This document shows positions 9,912-19,439 of a DNA stretch of 64,000 bases, one piece after another. Source of the DNA: an uncultured Alphaproteobacteria bacterium (lineage in GTDB: Bacteria; Pseudomonadota; Alphaproteobacteria; Rhodobacterales; Rhodobacteraceae); contig CABZEW010000003.1 of assembly GCA_902524845.1 (NCBI GenBank), forward strand, positions 1-64,000, given 5' to 3'. The position numbers and the translations under genes were made by a program. The notes below the pieces were generated by a model. That model made no database searches. It was not told where the DNA came from and worked only from the letters and a program-made list of their open reading frames with translations. Within the stretch, counting starts at the first letter, position 1. The number at the start of each line of letters is the position of its first letter.

Positions 9912-10757
9912 ATGAATAATAACAAGCTCACTCATCATACAATTAAATTGAATGGTTTAGAAATCTCAAATAAACGTCCACTCACACTTATTTCTGGTCC
10001 TTGCCAGCTAGAAAGCCTGGAACATGCTATGATGATCGCTGAAATGCTAATAGAAATCTGCGCACGTAATGATTTTAGTTTTATCTTCAAATCGTCTTTT
10101 GACAAAGCTAACCGCACGTCACATCTATCTAAACGCGGTGTTGGTATTGAGGAAGGTCTTAAAATCTTTCAAAAACTGAAGGAGAACCTAAACATATCTA
10201 TTTTGACCGATGTCCATACACCTGAACAATGCGAGTTGGTGGCAAAAGAAGTGGACATTCTTCAAATACCTGCTTTTTTATGTCGGCAGACGGATTTAAT
10301 CCTTGCAGCTAGTAGAACAAAAAAGATCGTCAACATAAAGAAGGGACAATTTCTATCTCCAACCGAGATGCTACAAGTCTGTGAAAAGTTTACGTCTACA
10401 GGCAACAAAAGTTTAACTCTTTGTGAACGAGGTACTACCTTCGGTTACAATGATTTGGTTTGCGACATGAGATCTTTAGAAATTCTTAAAAAAAGTGGCT
10501 TTCCGACCATTTTAGACATTACGCACTCCATTCAACAACCAGGAGGAAATGGTTCGGAGAGCGGTGGCTCAAGAGAGTTTATTGAAACCCTGGCAAAAGC
10601 GGGAACAGCAATTGGTATTGCTGGGGTATTTATTGAAACACATGAGAGACCCGAATTAGCTCCCTCGGATGGCGCGTCTATGCTGCCTCTCAGCCAACTC
10701 TCGGAGCTTTTGGGTAAAATTAAAGCTATTGATAATGTCGTAAAGTCTTTTGACTAA
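9912..10757 (+). CDS. kdsA: 3-deoxy-8-phosphooctulonate (KDO-8-P) synthase
   Basis: 281 aa; SGPCQLES, FKSSFDKANRTS, ILTDVH, LCERGTTFGYNDLVCDMRSLEI. Confidence 0.95.
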   Translation: MNNNKLTHHTIKLNGLEISNKRPLTLISGPCQLESLEHAMMIAEMLIEICARNDFSFIFKSSFDKANRTSHLSKRGVGIEEGLKIFQKLKENLNISILTDVHTPEQCELVAKEVDILQIPAFLCRQTDLILAASRTKKIVNIKKGQFLSPTEMLQVCEKFTSTGNKSLTLCERGTTFGYNDLVCDMRSLEILKKSGFPTILDITHSIQQPGGNGSESGGSREFIETLAKAGTAIGIAGVFIETHERPELAPSDGASMLPLSQLSELLGKIKAIDNVVKSFD

Positions 10758-10810
10758 GCTTCAATTAATTTTCTTGAATCAAAAGCTCTAAGATATTACA
10801 ACAATAATGT

Positions 10811-10885
10811 TGGGGTGTAGCCAAGCGGTAAGGCAGCGGGTTTTGATCCCGTGTACCGTAGGTTCGAATCCTACCACCCCAGCCA
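10811..10885 (+). tRNA. tRNA-Gln (anticodon TTG), CCA encoded
   Basis: Cloverleaf readable by eye: acceptor tggggtg/caccCCA-type end, anticodon stem gcggg-ttttgat-cccgt, T-arm ggttcgaatcc. Confidence 0.95.
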
Positions 10886-10916
10886 GCTTTTTTCACTTTG
10901 TCTTTTTTTAGTCTAA

Positions 10917-12701
10917 TTAACTCCCTGCTTCCCAACCAGCTTTTATGAGACCTTCAATAAGCGTGTCTGCTAATGCAGAATTTGTAACAAAGATTTTTTT
11001 GTAATCGTCTTTCTGTTTAAGATTAGGTCTGAGGCTTAAATAAAACTTAAGTGCCTTATCAGCATCCTCATCCAAACCCAAATGTCCTAACACGGAAGCT
11101 TTGAAGCCACGATAGTGACCTGCCTTTGGAGAATGCTCAATGCATTCATCTATTAACAAGTTAGCCGAGCTATAGTTACCCAAACCCATATCTGCAAAAA
11201 ATAACCCTAATTTGTACATAATTGCTTGAGAACTTAAAGGATTGAGAGCAATGGCTTTCTCAAAATACTCTTTTGATTCAGCATAACTTCCAGAGTGAAC
11301 CATGCTTTGTCCCATTCGGTTGTAAGCATCAGGTAGGCTTGGGTTAAGTTTTATTGCTCTTTCAGCGTATTGTTTGGCTTGATCAAAAAAACCCGAGTGA
11401 AAATAGTGTTGTGCGATACTCTCCGCTGCAACAGGATCCTTAGGATCTAATTCCGCGGCTTTTTTCCCATTTTCAAGGATTTCCGCAAGAGTTTTTTTTG
11501 GATCCTTAGTTGTAAAAGATAATAGCTCTGACACACATATTTCTGCTAATAAAGAATAAGCAGCTGCCATTGAATTATCGAGCTTTATTGCTTCTTCTAA
11601 ATATCTCCTTGATGTCTCCAGAGCGGTATCTTTATGGTCCGAAGGATTCCTTTTCCCAAAAACATGGGCAGCTTTTAAGTAAAGATCCCATGCATTAAGA
11701 TTATTTGGTCTAGTTTTTTCAACTCTTTCACTCTCATAAATATTGAGCGTGGGAGCAACTTGTGCAGCTATCGCCGCTGAAACTTCATCCTGAACATCAA
11801 ATATATCTTCAACATTTTTGTCCCATTTTTCAGACCAAAGTTGATGATCCTCAGCACAATCAATCAACTGAGCAGTTATTCTGACCTTTTGTCCGCCCTT
11901 CCTGACGCTTCCTTGGACGACGTATCTCACACCAAGCTCATTCCCTACGTCTTTAACATTTATAGACTTATTTTTGTACATAAAGCTGGAATTACTAGAC
12001 GTTACCGGGAAGGTCCGCCAAAGAGATAGATTATTAATTATATCTTCCGTGATTCCATCTACAAAATAATCTTGATCTGGGTCATTACTTTGATTTTGAA
12101 AGGGGAGAACAGCGATAGAAGCTAGCTTCTCGTCCTGATTTTTTTTGCCTTCTTTATCATTTTTCTTTTCACGTTTTTCTAATCCCTCTACTAACACGTC
12201 GTAGGCAAATACTTCTGTTTCCTTAATTTTTTGCTTACCTAAATCTTCAAAGGTCAGATCAACTTTTTGTTGAACAAAGTCATGAATGCTTTTTGACAAA
12301 CAAACACCACCAGCTTGACTAAGCGCTTCCAACCTTGCTGCCACGTTTACACCATCACCATAAAGATTGCTTCCTTCAACGATAACGTCGCCCATATTTA
12401 TTCCCAAACGGAATGTCATTTGGGACGCTTCTTCCACGATCTCATTTCTTTGTTTAATCATTTTCTGAAATTCAGTTGCACATATAACAGCAGAAACAGC
12501 ACTTTGAAATTCAGCTAAAATAGAGTCACCTGCCGTATTAAAAATCCGTCCCCCATGTTCATCAAATAGAGTTTCGAGAATATTTTTACATGATTTGAAA
12601 CTTTTAAGAGTTTGATCTTCATTTCTTTCCATTTTTTTCGAAAATCCAACTACGTCAGTTACGAAGATTACTGCAATTTTTCGGACGACATCATCTTGCA
12701 T
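10917..12701 (-). CDS. Class III adenylate/guanylate cyclase with TolB-like and TPR regions
   Basis: 594 aa; FVTDVVGFSKKMERNE, FNTAGDSILAEF, YGDGVNVAARLEAL; SIAVLPFQNQSNDPDQDYFVDGITEDI; C-terminal TPRs. Confidence 0.9.
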   Translation of the reverse strand: MQDDVVRKIAVIFVTDVVGFSKKMERNEDQTLKSFKSCKNILETLFDEHGGRIFNTAGDSILAEFQSAVSAVICATEFQKMIKQRNEIVEEASQMTFRLGINMGDVIVEGSNLYGDGVNVAARLEALSQAGGVCLSKSIHDFVQQKVDLTFEDLGKQKIKETEVFAYDVLVEGLEKREKKNDKEGKKNQDEKLASIAVLPFQNQSNDPDQDYFVDGITEDIINNLSLWRTFPVTSSNSSFMYKNKSINVKDVGNELGVRYVVQGSVRKGGQKVRITAQLIDCAEDHQLWSEKWDKNVEDIFDVQDEVSAAIAAQVAPTLNIYESERVEKTRPNNLNAWDLYLKAAHVFGKRNPSDHKDTALETSRRYLEEAIKLDNSMAAAYSLLAEICVSELLSFTTKDPKKTLAEILENGKKAAELDPKDPVAAESIAQHYFHSGFFDQAKQYAERAIKLNPSLPDAYNRMGQSMVHSGSYAESKEYFEKAIALNPLSSQAIMYKLGLFFADMGLGNYSSANLLIDECIEHSPKAGHYRGFKASVLGHLGLDEDADKALKFYLSLRPNLKQKDDYKKIFVTNSALADTLIEGLIKAGWEAGS

Positions 12702-12798
12702 TTTTTCCCCTACAGCTACAGCAAAATATTTATTTCCTAAGTACCTTAAATCTACTTAACTTTTCTTATACTCAAAAGTACATATAAAATTCTAAAAT

Positions 12799-12968
12799 TT
12801 GACAACACTTTTGACAACAGTTTTCGTGATTTTCCTGATAACGCATAAGAAACATGAGAAGGATAAGAACTATTTTAAAGAGTTATGAGAATTCTGATAA
12901 CTCCTGATAACAATATCCACGGGTTTTGATCCCGTGTACCGTAGGTTCGAATCCTACCACCCCAGCCA
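12799..12968 (+). repeat. tRNA-Gln-derived att-like repeat, copy 1
   Basis: ttgacaacacttttgacaacagttttcgtgattttcctgataac... ending in 49 bp (12920-12968) identical to 10837-10885. Confidence 0.95.
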
Positions 12969-13027
12969 TGTGTCTCCAAAAATTTATTGGCGCTATCGGC
13001 TCTATTAATCTTGGACAATTGCTTATT

Positions 13028-14320
13028 TCATTTATGGAGTTCCCATGAATTTAGTATACGTGGAACCTTTAAACTTTCTCCAATAAATTTCGAAATTTGC
13101 AACAATTTTTCATCTTCTCCAAAACGACCGACAATCTGAATGGAATAGGGTAAATTGTTTTTATTGATTCCTGTCGGAATAGCAATAACTGGCAGTCCTA
13201 TGTAACTCCAAATAGAATTCATTCTGAAATCTCCAGTTGAGTCAATTCCAAATGGAGCCACATCTGGTGCAACGGGAGCAATCCAAATATCAATTCCCTT
13301 TTTTATCATTAACATTTGGAGAAGCTTTCTATCTTTCCTTGACCTATTAGTTAAAGAAGTGAAGTCTTCAGGAGAAATTTTTTTGCCTGCCTCAATCGTT
13401 TTTCTTACTATAGGTCCATATAATTCTTTATATCTCTGAAACCAGACTGAATGAACTTTATAAAGTTCAGCAAATGTAATTTCGTCAATTTTACGATTAT
13501 AGCTTTCTATATCTCTTACCAACTCCAAATTTTTAATATAAAATTTTTCTTTTAATAGTTGAATGGTATCGAGGAATTGTTTCAAAACGTTTGGTTTAGA
13601 TAAGTTAATGTACGAACCTTCAGGAATACCAATAGAGATATTCTTAATTACCTTAGGCTTTTGAAAACGCCAACCGTCAACTATAAGAGGCAATACTTTT
13701 TCCAACACATCTAAATCACTTGTGCATAAACCAACGTGATCCATTGAATTTGAAAAAAGTAATACGCCATCCCTACTTATACGACCAAAGCTTGGCTTAT
13801 ACCCAACAACACCGCAATATCCTGCTGGCCTGATCACTGAGCCAGAGGTCTGAGTTCCAATAGCAATATCACAAAATCCTGCAGCAACTGATGCTCCTGA
13901 CCCACTAGACGAACCACCAGGAGTATGGAAAAGGTTACGAGGATTTCGAGTTTCACCTGGATCAGATACTGCAAACTCAGCAGTAACGGTCTTCCCCGCA
14001 AATATTGCTCCAGCATTTAATAACTTTGAAACGCAACTAGCTTGGGATCCTTTAAATAATTCAGAAGGTAGTAAAGAACCACATCTCGTTGGATAACCAT
14101 CAACATTAATAATATCTTTCACCCCAAATAATAGGTCTTTTAAAGGAAATTTAATGCTTGCTTTAGATTGGTTTTTGGTCCAATCCTCAAGAATTCGATC
14201 ATTGTCGAATGTACCTTTAACAAAAGACTTTACCCTGCCTTCATATTTATTAATGTGCTCTATTCTTTTTTTCATAACTAGTGGTTGTAATTTTGCACAA
14301 AGACCGAGCGGTTTATTCAA
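13028..14320 (-). CDS. Amidase (amidase signature family)
   Basis: 430 aa; LLFGVKDIINVDGYPTRCGS, TPGGSSSGSGASVAAGFCDIAIGTQTSGSVIRPAGYCGVVGYKPS. Confidence 0.9.
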   Translation of the reverse strand: MNKPLGLCAKLQPLVMKKRIEHINKYEGRVKSFVKGTFDNDRILEDWTKNQSKASIKFPLKDLLFGVKDIINVDGYPTRCGSLLPSELFKGSQASCVSKLLNAGAIFAGKTVTAEFAVSDPGETRNPRNLFHTPGGSSSGSGASVAAGFCDIAIGTQTSGSVIRPAGYCGVVGYKPSFGRISRDGVLLFSNSMDHVGLCTSDLDVLEKVLPLIVDGWRFQKPKVIKNISIGIPEGSYINLSKPNVLKQFLDTIQLLKEKFYIKNLELVRDIESYNRKIDEITFAELYKVHSVWFQRYKELYGPIVRKTIEAGKKISPEDFTSLTNRSRKDRKLLQMLMIKKGIDIWIAPVAPDVAPFGIDSTGDFRMNSIWSYIGLPVIAIPTGINKNNLPYSIQIVGRFGEDEKLLQISKFIGESLKVPRILNSWELHK

Positions 14321-14357
14321 TCAATTATTAAAGTACGGAACAGGAGGTGCGCTTTGT

Positions 14358-15326
14358 TTACTTACTATCATAGTAACCAGCCCTAACCATAGCACCAATA
14401 AAATTACAAATAAGTCTCTCTGCATGAATCGCTGTGGTATTTCCTTTTTCAAAAGAAGGTGATATTTCCACTAAATCAAACCCTATAACCCTTCCTTTCT
14501 TCACTATTCCATGGACTAATTCCCTTATTTGCAACCAATTTAACCCACCAGGAGTAGGTGCATTAACTGCTGGCATTATTGTTGGATCCATGCCGTCAGC
14601 ATCAACTGTCATGTAAAAATTTACATCATCTGGTATTCTTTCAAGTATTGCTTTTATACCTAAATCGTGAACTTCATACGCACTAATGAGATTAGCTCCA
14701 TATGCATTTGCGTCATCATACTCTTGCTGCCTTCCGCTTCCTACACCCCTCAATCCAATTTGATATATAGAAGAGATTGATTTTAATTCGGAGGCTCTCT
14801 TTATTGGACTAGAATAACCTTCTTTTTCACCATTTACCTCATCTCTCCAATCCATGTGAGCATCTATTTGAATTAGGACGACAGGTTTATCATCAGGTAT
14901 TGCTCTCATTATTGGAATGGGTATCCCATGATCGCCGCCAATACAAATAAGTGTCGCACCCGAGTCAAAAATCTTTTTTGCTACCTTTTCAGCTCTTCTA
15001 TAATGTTCCCTTGGATCCCTAAAATCTGCTGTAACATTTCCGCAATCAACAATTTTAATGTTTTTATTATTTAACAATGGTCCTCCAAGATCCCAATCGA
15101 AATGTTTTAAGGTTCTTGGCTCATCCCAAGCAGCATCTTGAGCATTTTGTCTTAACATATCTGGTGCGATGCTTTGATCGTTAGATAATTCATTAGGATA
15201 ATATGGCAAACCATAAGGGACGCCTAAAATAACTATATCTGCGTCTAAATTATCTAAATCTAAATTTAAAGGAAACCCTAACAAGCCTCTTGAGTTTCCC
15301 TTCGGTAGTTCTGTCAAAGGCAGCAT
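14358..15326 (-). CDS. Ureohydrolase (arginase/agmatinase family), copy 1
   Basis: 322 aa; GGDHGIPIP, QIDAHMDWRD, VDADGMDPTIMPAVNAPTPGG metal-binding motifs. Confidence 0.9.
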   Translation of the reverse strand: MLPLTELPKGNSRGLLGFPLNLDLDNLDADIVILGVPYGLPYYPNELSNDQSIAPDMLRQNAQDAAWDEPRTLKHFDWDLGGPLLNNKNIKIVDCGNVTADFRDPREHYRRAEKVAKKIFDSGATLICIGGDHGIPIPIMRAIPDDKPVVLIQIDAHMDWRDEVNGEKEGYSSPIKRASELKSISSIYQIGLRGVGSGRQQEYDDANAYGANLISAYEVHDLGIKAILERIPDDVNFYMTVDADGMDPTIMPAVNAPTPGGLNWLQIRELVHGIVKKGRVIGFDLVEISPSFEKGNTTAIHAERLICNFIGAMVRAGYYDSK

Positions 15327-15559
15327 AATGCTTATTTTCTCACTTTCAATTTTTCAAACCTGCGTTCCTAAATTTTCTTAGTATAATTTAATAGCATACA
15401 AACAGTACTTCGTATTCCAATTACGAGAGTTAATTAATTTTAGCAAAACTTAAATAACTTGACTTAAATTATAATTTATACACTAAATGTTAATTAGTCT
15501 GCTACAATTGTATTTTGTTATTAATTCTGAGGTTTGTGGTCATAGAATAAGGAGGGAAG

Positions 15560-16129
15560 ATGGCTCCAGCAAATAGTATTCAAGTTAAATCACCTAATCA
15601 CCAAGAAAGAAGAGACCCACGGTTAAGAAACGGATCAAAAAGCACGGATTTTCGTTTCAACCCTCTACAAGATAAAAATTTTATAAAAAACAACGAAATT
15701 ATGGCTGGGCTCGCATTAGGAGAACTAGAAATGTGGATTCATAGATTCATCGGAAAGCCAAGCCAGATTGAAGAATTTGAAGATATTGGAACTTGGTGTA
15801 ACAAAAGTAACGCTAGAGTGTATTTTATGAACCTTATTTTTTATAATTATTTTGGCGGCCTAGTAACAACTAAAAGTATAGTGAGTAATCAAGTTATGAT
15901 TACTAGGAAGGCAGCCAGTGATATGGTAGACAGTGCTGTTGAAATAGGAATTGTTGAATATTATTCGGATAAAGAATTCAGAGCAACGGCTAAATATATT
16001 GAATATTACTTAAGCTACACAAGACTGGTAGCAAAGTCATACATTCCCAAATTAACTAAATTATTGACACAATTAAATGCAATAAACAATGTACCTAACG
16101 CAATGGAAACATTCAAAATCAGAGAATAG
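15560..16129 (+). CDS. Putative MarR-like/winged-helix transcriptional regulator
   Basis: 189 aa with HTH-like segment (TTKSIVSNQVMITRKAASDMVDSAVEIGIVEYYSD) between catabolic genes. Confidence 0.5.
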   Translation: MAPANSIQVKSPNHQERRDPRLRNGSKSTDFRFNPLQDKNFIKNNEIMAGLALGELEMWIHRFIGKPSQIEEFEDIGTWCNKSNARVYFMNLIFYNYFGGLVTTKSIVSNQVMITRKAASDMVDSAVEIGIVEYYSDKEFRATAKYIEYYLSYTRLVAKSYIPKLTKLLTQLNAINNVPNAMETFKIRE

Positions 16130-16157
16130 TGAGTAACCATATGGTTGTTTACTCACT
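16128..16157. promoter_or_regulatory. Inverted repeat agtgagtaacc-atat-ggttgtttactcact after the regulator gene
   Basis: 9-bp arm AGTGAGTAA/TTTACTCACT plus CC/GG; overlaps the regulator stop codon. Confidence 0.5.
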
Positions 16158-16351
16158 ATACATGTGAAAAAAAAAACGTTTTATTTCTTTTTTCCAGTGT
16201 TACTTTTAAAGCATGAGCAAAATTTCTAGCTCTTAAAAAGGGGAGTTGTTGCATTGGATGACCTGCGTTTATCTAGAATTTGATATCAGCGGAGCCTCAA
16301 GCAAGAAGATTCGACAAAAAATGAAATTTAACTTTTTAAGGAGATAATTAA

Positions 16352-17197
16352 ATGAATAGTAATAAAGTGTTAGCATTTTTACGATTACTTGTGTCTTTGT
16401 CCATAATTTTCACTGGATCAAGCGTTTTTGCGGAAACTACATTTGAAAAAATCAAACGAACCGGAAAAGTTACGGTTGGAACAGAGGCTGCCTTCCCTCC
16501 ATTCGAATTTGTGGAGGACGGTAAAATAGTTGGTTATGGAAAAGATATACTTGATTATATTGTAGCGGACATGAATGTTGAGTTAAATCAACTAGATCTA
16601 CCTTGGCAAGGAATTCTTCCTGGAGTTCTAGCGGGCAAATTTGACTTTGTTGCTACCAGTGTGAGTATCCGTACTGAAAGAGCAAAAAAATATGCTTTTA
16701 CTGTCCCTATAGCTGAAGGCACTAACTGGGTTATGAAACGTAGTGGTGATGCTTCAATAAACAGCCCAGATGATTTGTCAGGTAAGGTTGTGTGCACTCA
16801 ACTTGCTTCCGGTAGCGAAAAAGCTACTAAAGAATGGGAAGAAGATATGAAATCCAGAGGCTTAAAAGGTTTTAAGGAACTAAAATTATTCACAGCGCAC
16901 CCAGAAGCTACCTTAGCTCTTGCAAATGGAACTTGTGATGCTCAGACTCAAACTGTTCCAAACTTAGCTGTAGTGTCAAAGAAGCAAAAAGGAGTATTCG
17001 AATTAGTAGGTCCAATTACTGACAAAACCTATATGGCTTGGGTTACTAGACCGGAAGATACTGATTTGAGAGATTATATAAGCTCAAAGATACTTGAAAT
17101 GCGTGATAAGGGCCTAATAGATGAAATACAAGACAAATGGTTTGGGTTTAGAATGCCTATTCCGAGCGAAGGTCATCTGCCTGAAGGCGCCCTTTAG
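16352..17197 (+). CDS. Amino-acid-type ABC transporter substrate-binding protein
   Basis: 281 aa with signal peptide; KVTVGTEAAFPPFEFVEDGKIVGYGKDILDYI (SBP family 3). Confidence 0.9.
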   Translation: MNSNKVLAFLRLLVSLSIIFTGSSVFAETTFEKIKRTGKVTVGTEAAFPPFEFVEDGKIVGYGKDILDYIVADMNVELNQLDLPWQGILPGVLAGKFDFVATSVSIRTERAKKYAFTVPIAEGTNWVMKRSGDASINSPDDLSGKVVCTQLASGSEKATKEWEEDMKSRGLKGFKELKLFTAHPEATLALANGTCDAQTQTVPNLAVVSKKQKGVFELVGPITDKTYMAWVTRPEDTDLRDYISSKILEMRDKGLIDEIQDKWFGFRMPIPSEGHLPEGAL

Positions 17198-17208
17198 TTA
17201 CAAAAAGT

Positions 17209-17245
17209 CGTAGGATTGTCTCGACGCCTTACAGGCAATCCTACG
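17209..17245 (+). promoter_or_regulatory. Strong intercistronic hairpin between SBP and permease genes
   Basis: cgtaggattgtct...aggcaatcctacg: 10-bp perfect stem, extendable to 13 with one G-U. Confidence 0.7.
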
Positions 17246-17273
17246 GTTTGATTATCATTGCAACTTTAATAAA

Positions 17274-17936
17274 ATGAAATTTGATATAAGCTATACCTTA
17301 GAAGCTTTCCCCAGGCTTTTAGAGGGTGCATTCATCACATTACAAGTTGCAATTTTAGGCTTTACTTTAAGCGTACTCCTTGCAACAACAATAACTGTCG
17401 CAAGGACCTCTCTTAATTCAAAGATTTTTAATTCTATACTTGCCTTCTATATCAGTTTCATAAGAGGCACACCTATTCTGGTTCAAATTTTTCTTGTGTA
17501 CTATGTTCTCCCAGTTTTTGGTTTAAATCTCGGACCGTTTACAGCAGGTATTGTAGCAATAACTTTAAACAGTGCGGCATTTGTCACAGAAATCTTAAGA
17601 GGTGGATTAGCCTCTGTGCCAGTAGGTCAATTTGAAGCCGCGAAATCACTTGGGATTTCTGGATATGCTTTATGGAGAAAAATAATTCTTCCTCAAACAT
17701 TCATAACCTCAATTCCACCATTAGTGAATGAATTTACTATGGTTCTAAAAGCCACGGCTTTACTTTCTCTAATCACTGTTGTTGAGTTAATGCGCGTTTC
17801 ACAACAAATTTATAGTGCAAATTATCACCCCGTTGAGGTCTTAAGCGGTGCTTTTGTGATTTATTTTTTAATGTGTTTCGTTGTAAGCCGAAGTTCTGTC
17901 TTTTTGGAAAACAGATTTAAAGTGAAAAGAGCTTGA
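17274..17936 (+). CDS. Amino-acid ABC transporter permease (HisM/GlnP type)
   Basis: 220 aa; RGTPILVQIFLVYYVLP, NSAAFVTEILRGGLASVPVGQFEAAKSLG. Confidence 0.9.
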   Translation: MKFDISYTLEAFPRLLEGAFITLQVAILGFTLSVLLATTITVARTSLNSKIFNSILAFYISFIRGTPILVQIFLVYYVLPVFGLNLGPFTAGIVAITLNSAAFVTEILRGGLASVPVGQFEAAKSLGISGYALWRKIILPQTFITSIPPLVNEFTMVLKATALLSLITVVELMRVSQQIYSANYHPVEVLSGAFVIYFLMCFVVSRSSVFLENRFKVKRA

Positions 17937-17943
17937 AAAATTT

Positions 17944-18654
17944 ATGCTAGAGTATCAGATATTTTTTGACTATACACCAATGCTTTTATTAGGCTTCTGG
18001 CTTACTATAAAAATTGTTGTTTGTGCAATTGCATTAGGTATACCCTTGGGCTTGTTTTTGGCTCTTGGAAGAAGATCTAAATTTTTGATTGTTAGTTTTT
18101 TATCAACAAGTTTCATCGAAGTATTTAGAAACACGCCATTTATAATACAAGTCTTTTTATTTTATTATGTCTTGCCTTTTTATGGGCTCAAACTTTCGGC
18201 AGAGTATGTAGGTGTTCTTGCACTAGCCGCTTTTGGAGGCGCATATTTTGCGGAAATTATCCGAGCTGGTATAGATGCAGTACCAAAGGGTCAGCTAGAA
18301 AGCGCCAGAGCTATAGGGATGACTGATTGGCAGGCAATGAGAAACGTAATATTACCACAAACTTTATCAATAGTCATTCCACCTTTAACTAATCAAACCC
18401 TTACCCTGATAAAGGAGTCAGCTATATTATCTACTATCACGGTTCATGAATTAACGATGACTGGTTTAATGGTTCAGGGAGAAACCTTTAGACCATTTGA
18501 AGTGTTTATTATGGTTGCGCTTCTGTATTGGGCTTTGAATGAAACTGTTGCAACGCTAATGAGAAAGTTTGAACAAAGTATCAAAAAGAAAAGAAACCCT
18601 ACTTCTGACAGTAATTCAAGCTCAACGGTAGAAAAAAGTGAAGGTACGAAATGA
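17944..18654 (+). CDS. Amino-acid ABC transporter permease (HisM/GlnP type)
   Basis: 236 aa; RNTPFIIQVFLFYYVLP, AYFAEIIRAGIDAVPKGQLESARAIG. Confidence 0.9.
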   Translation: MLEYQIFFDYTPMLLLGFWLTIKIVVCAIALGIPLGLFLALGRRSKFLIVSFLSTSFIEVFRNTPFIIQVFLFYYVLPFYGLKLSAEYVGVLALAAFGGAYFAEIIRAGIDAVPKGQLESARAIGMTDWQAMRNVILPQTLSIVIPPLTNQTLTLIKESAILSTITVHELTMTGLMVQGETFRPFEVFIMVALLYWALNETVATLMRKFEQSIKKKRNPTSDSNSSSTVEKSEGTK

Positions 18655-19439
18655 CCTCAAACTTCTTAGAAATTAAAGGGCTACACAAAAGATTTGGTAA
18701 CATTGCTGCTTTAAATAATGTCTCTCTAAATGTATCAAAGGGGGAAGTAATTTTTGTAATTGGGCCAAGCGGCTGCGGGAAAAGCACTCTTTTGCGAGCA
18801 GTTAATTGGCTAACGCCTCCAGATAAAGGTGAAGTATGGCTAGAAGGTGAGCTAGTAGGATCTTCCTCCTCTAAATTGACTATAAAGCAGTCCCAATTAT
18901 TGAATGGTTTCCGTGCTAGAATGGGAATGGTTTTTCAACAATTCAATGTTTGGCCTCATTTAAACGTATTAGAAAATGTGGTAAGAGCTCAATTGGTAGT
19001 AGCTAAAAGAAAGAGAGCTGATGCAGAGTCAACAGCTTTAAAGATTTTAGATCAAGTCGGCTTGCAAAACAAAATAGACGAATGGCCTGATCATCTTTCA
19101 GGGGGTCAAAAGCAAAGATTGGCTATAGCTAGAGCTTTGGCTATGGACCCTACATTAATGCTTCTCGACGAACCAACTTCTGCACTAGATCCTGAACTTA
19201 TAGGTGAGGTTTTGACGGTCTTAAAGCGGCTAGTAAATAACGGGATGACAATGTTAATAGTTACTCATGAATTAGGCTTTGCTTCCGAATTTGGTGATCG
19301 ATTACTATTTATGGATGGTGGTGAAGTAATCGAAGAAGGCCCCCCTAAAAAGATACTTACGATGCCTAAAACGAAGCGATTAAAAATGTTCTTAGAAAAA
19401 CTGGATGTTACTTCATTTAAAAAAGAGGAAAAATTATGA
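18651..19439 (+). CDS. Amino-acid ABC transporter ATP-binding protein
   Basis: 262 aa; GPSGCGKSTLLRAVNWL, LSGGQKQRLAIARALAMDPTLMLLDEPTSALDPE. Confidence 0.95.
   Translation: MTSNFLEIKGLHKRFGNIAALNNVSLNVSKGEVIFVIGPSGCGKSTLLRAVNWLTPPDKGEVWLEGELVGSSSSKLTIKQSQLLNGFRARMGMVFQQFNVWPHLNVLENVVRAQLVVAKRKRADAESTALKILDQVGLQNKIDEWPDHLSGGQKQRLAIARALAMDPTLMLLDEPTSALDPELIGEVLTVLKRLVNNGMTMLIVTHELGFASEFGDRLLFMDGGEVIEEGPPKKILTMPKTKRLKMFLEKLDVTSFKKEEKL

Noticed and set aside
12920-12968. tRNA-like 3' fragments in the repeats as additional tRNA genes
   Set aside because: They lack the acceptor 5' strand and D-arm and begin inside the anticodon stem, so they cannot form a tRNA; best read as att duplications.
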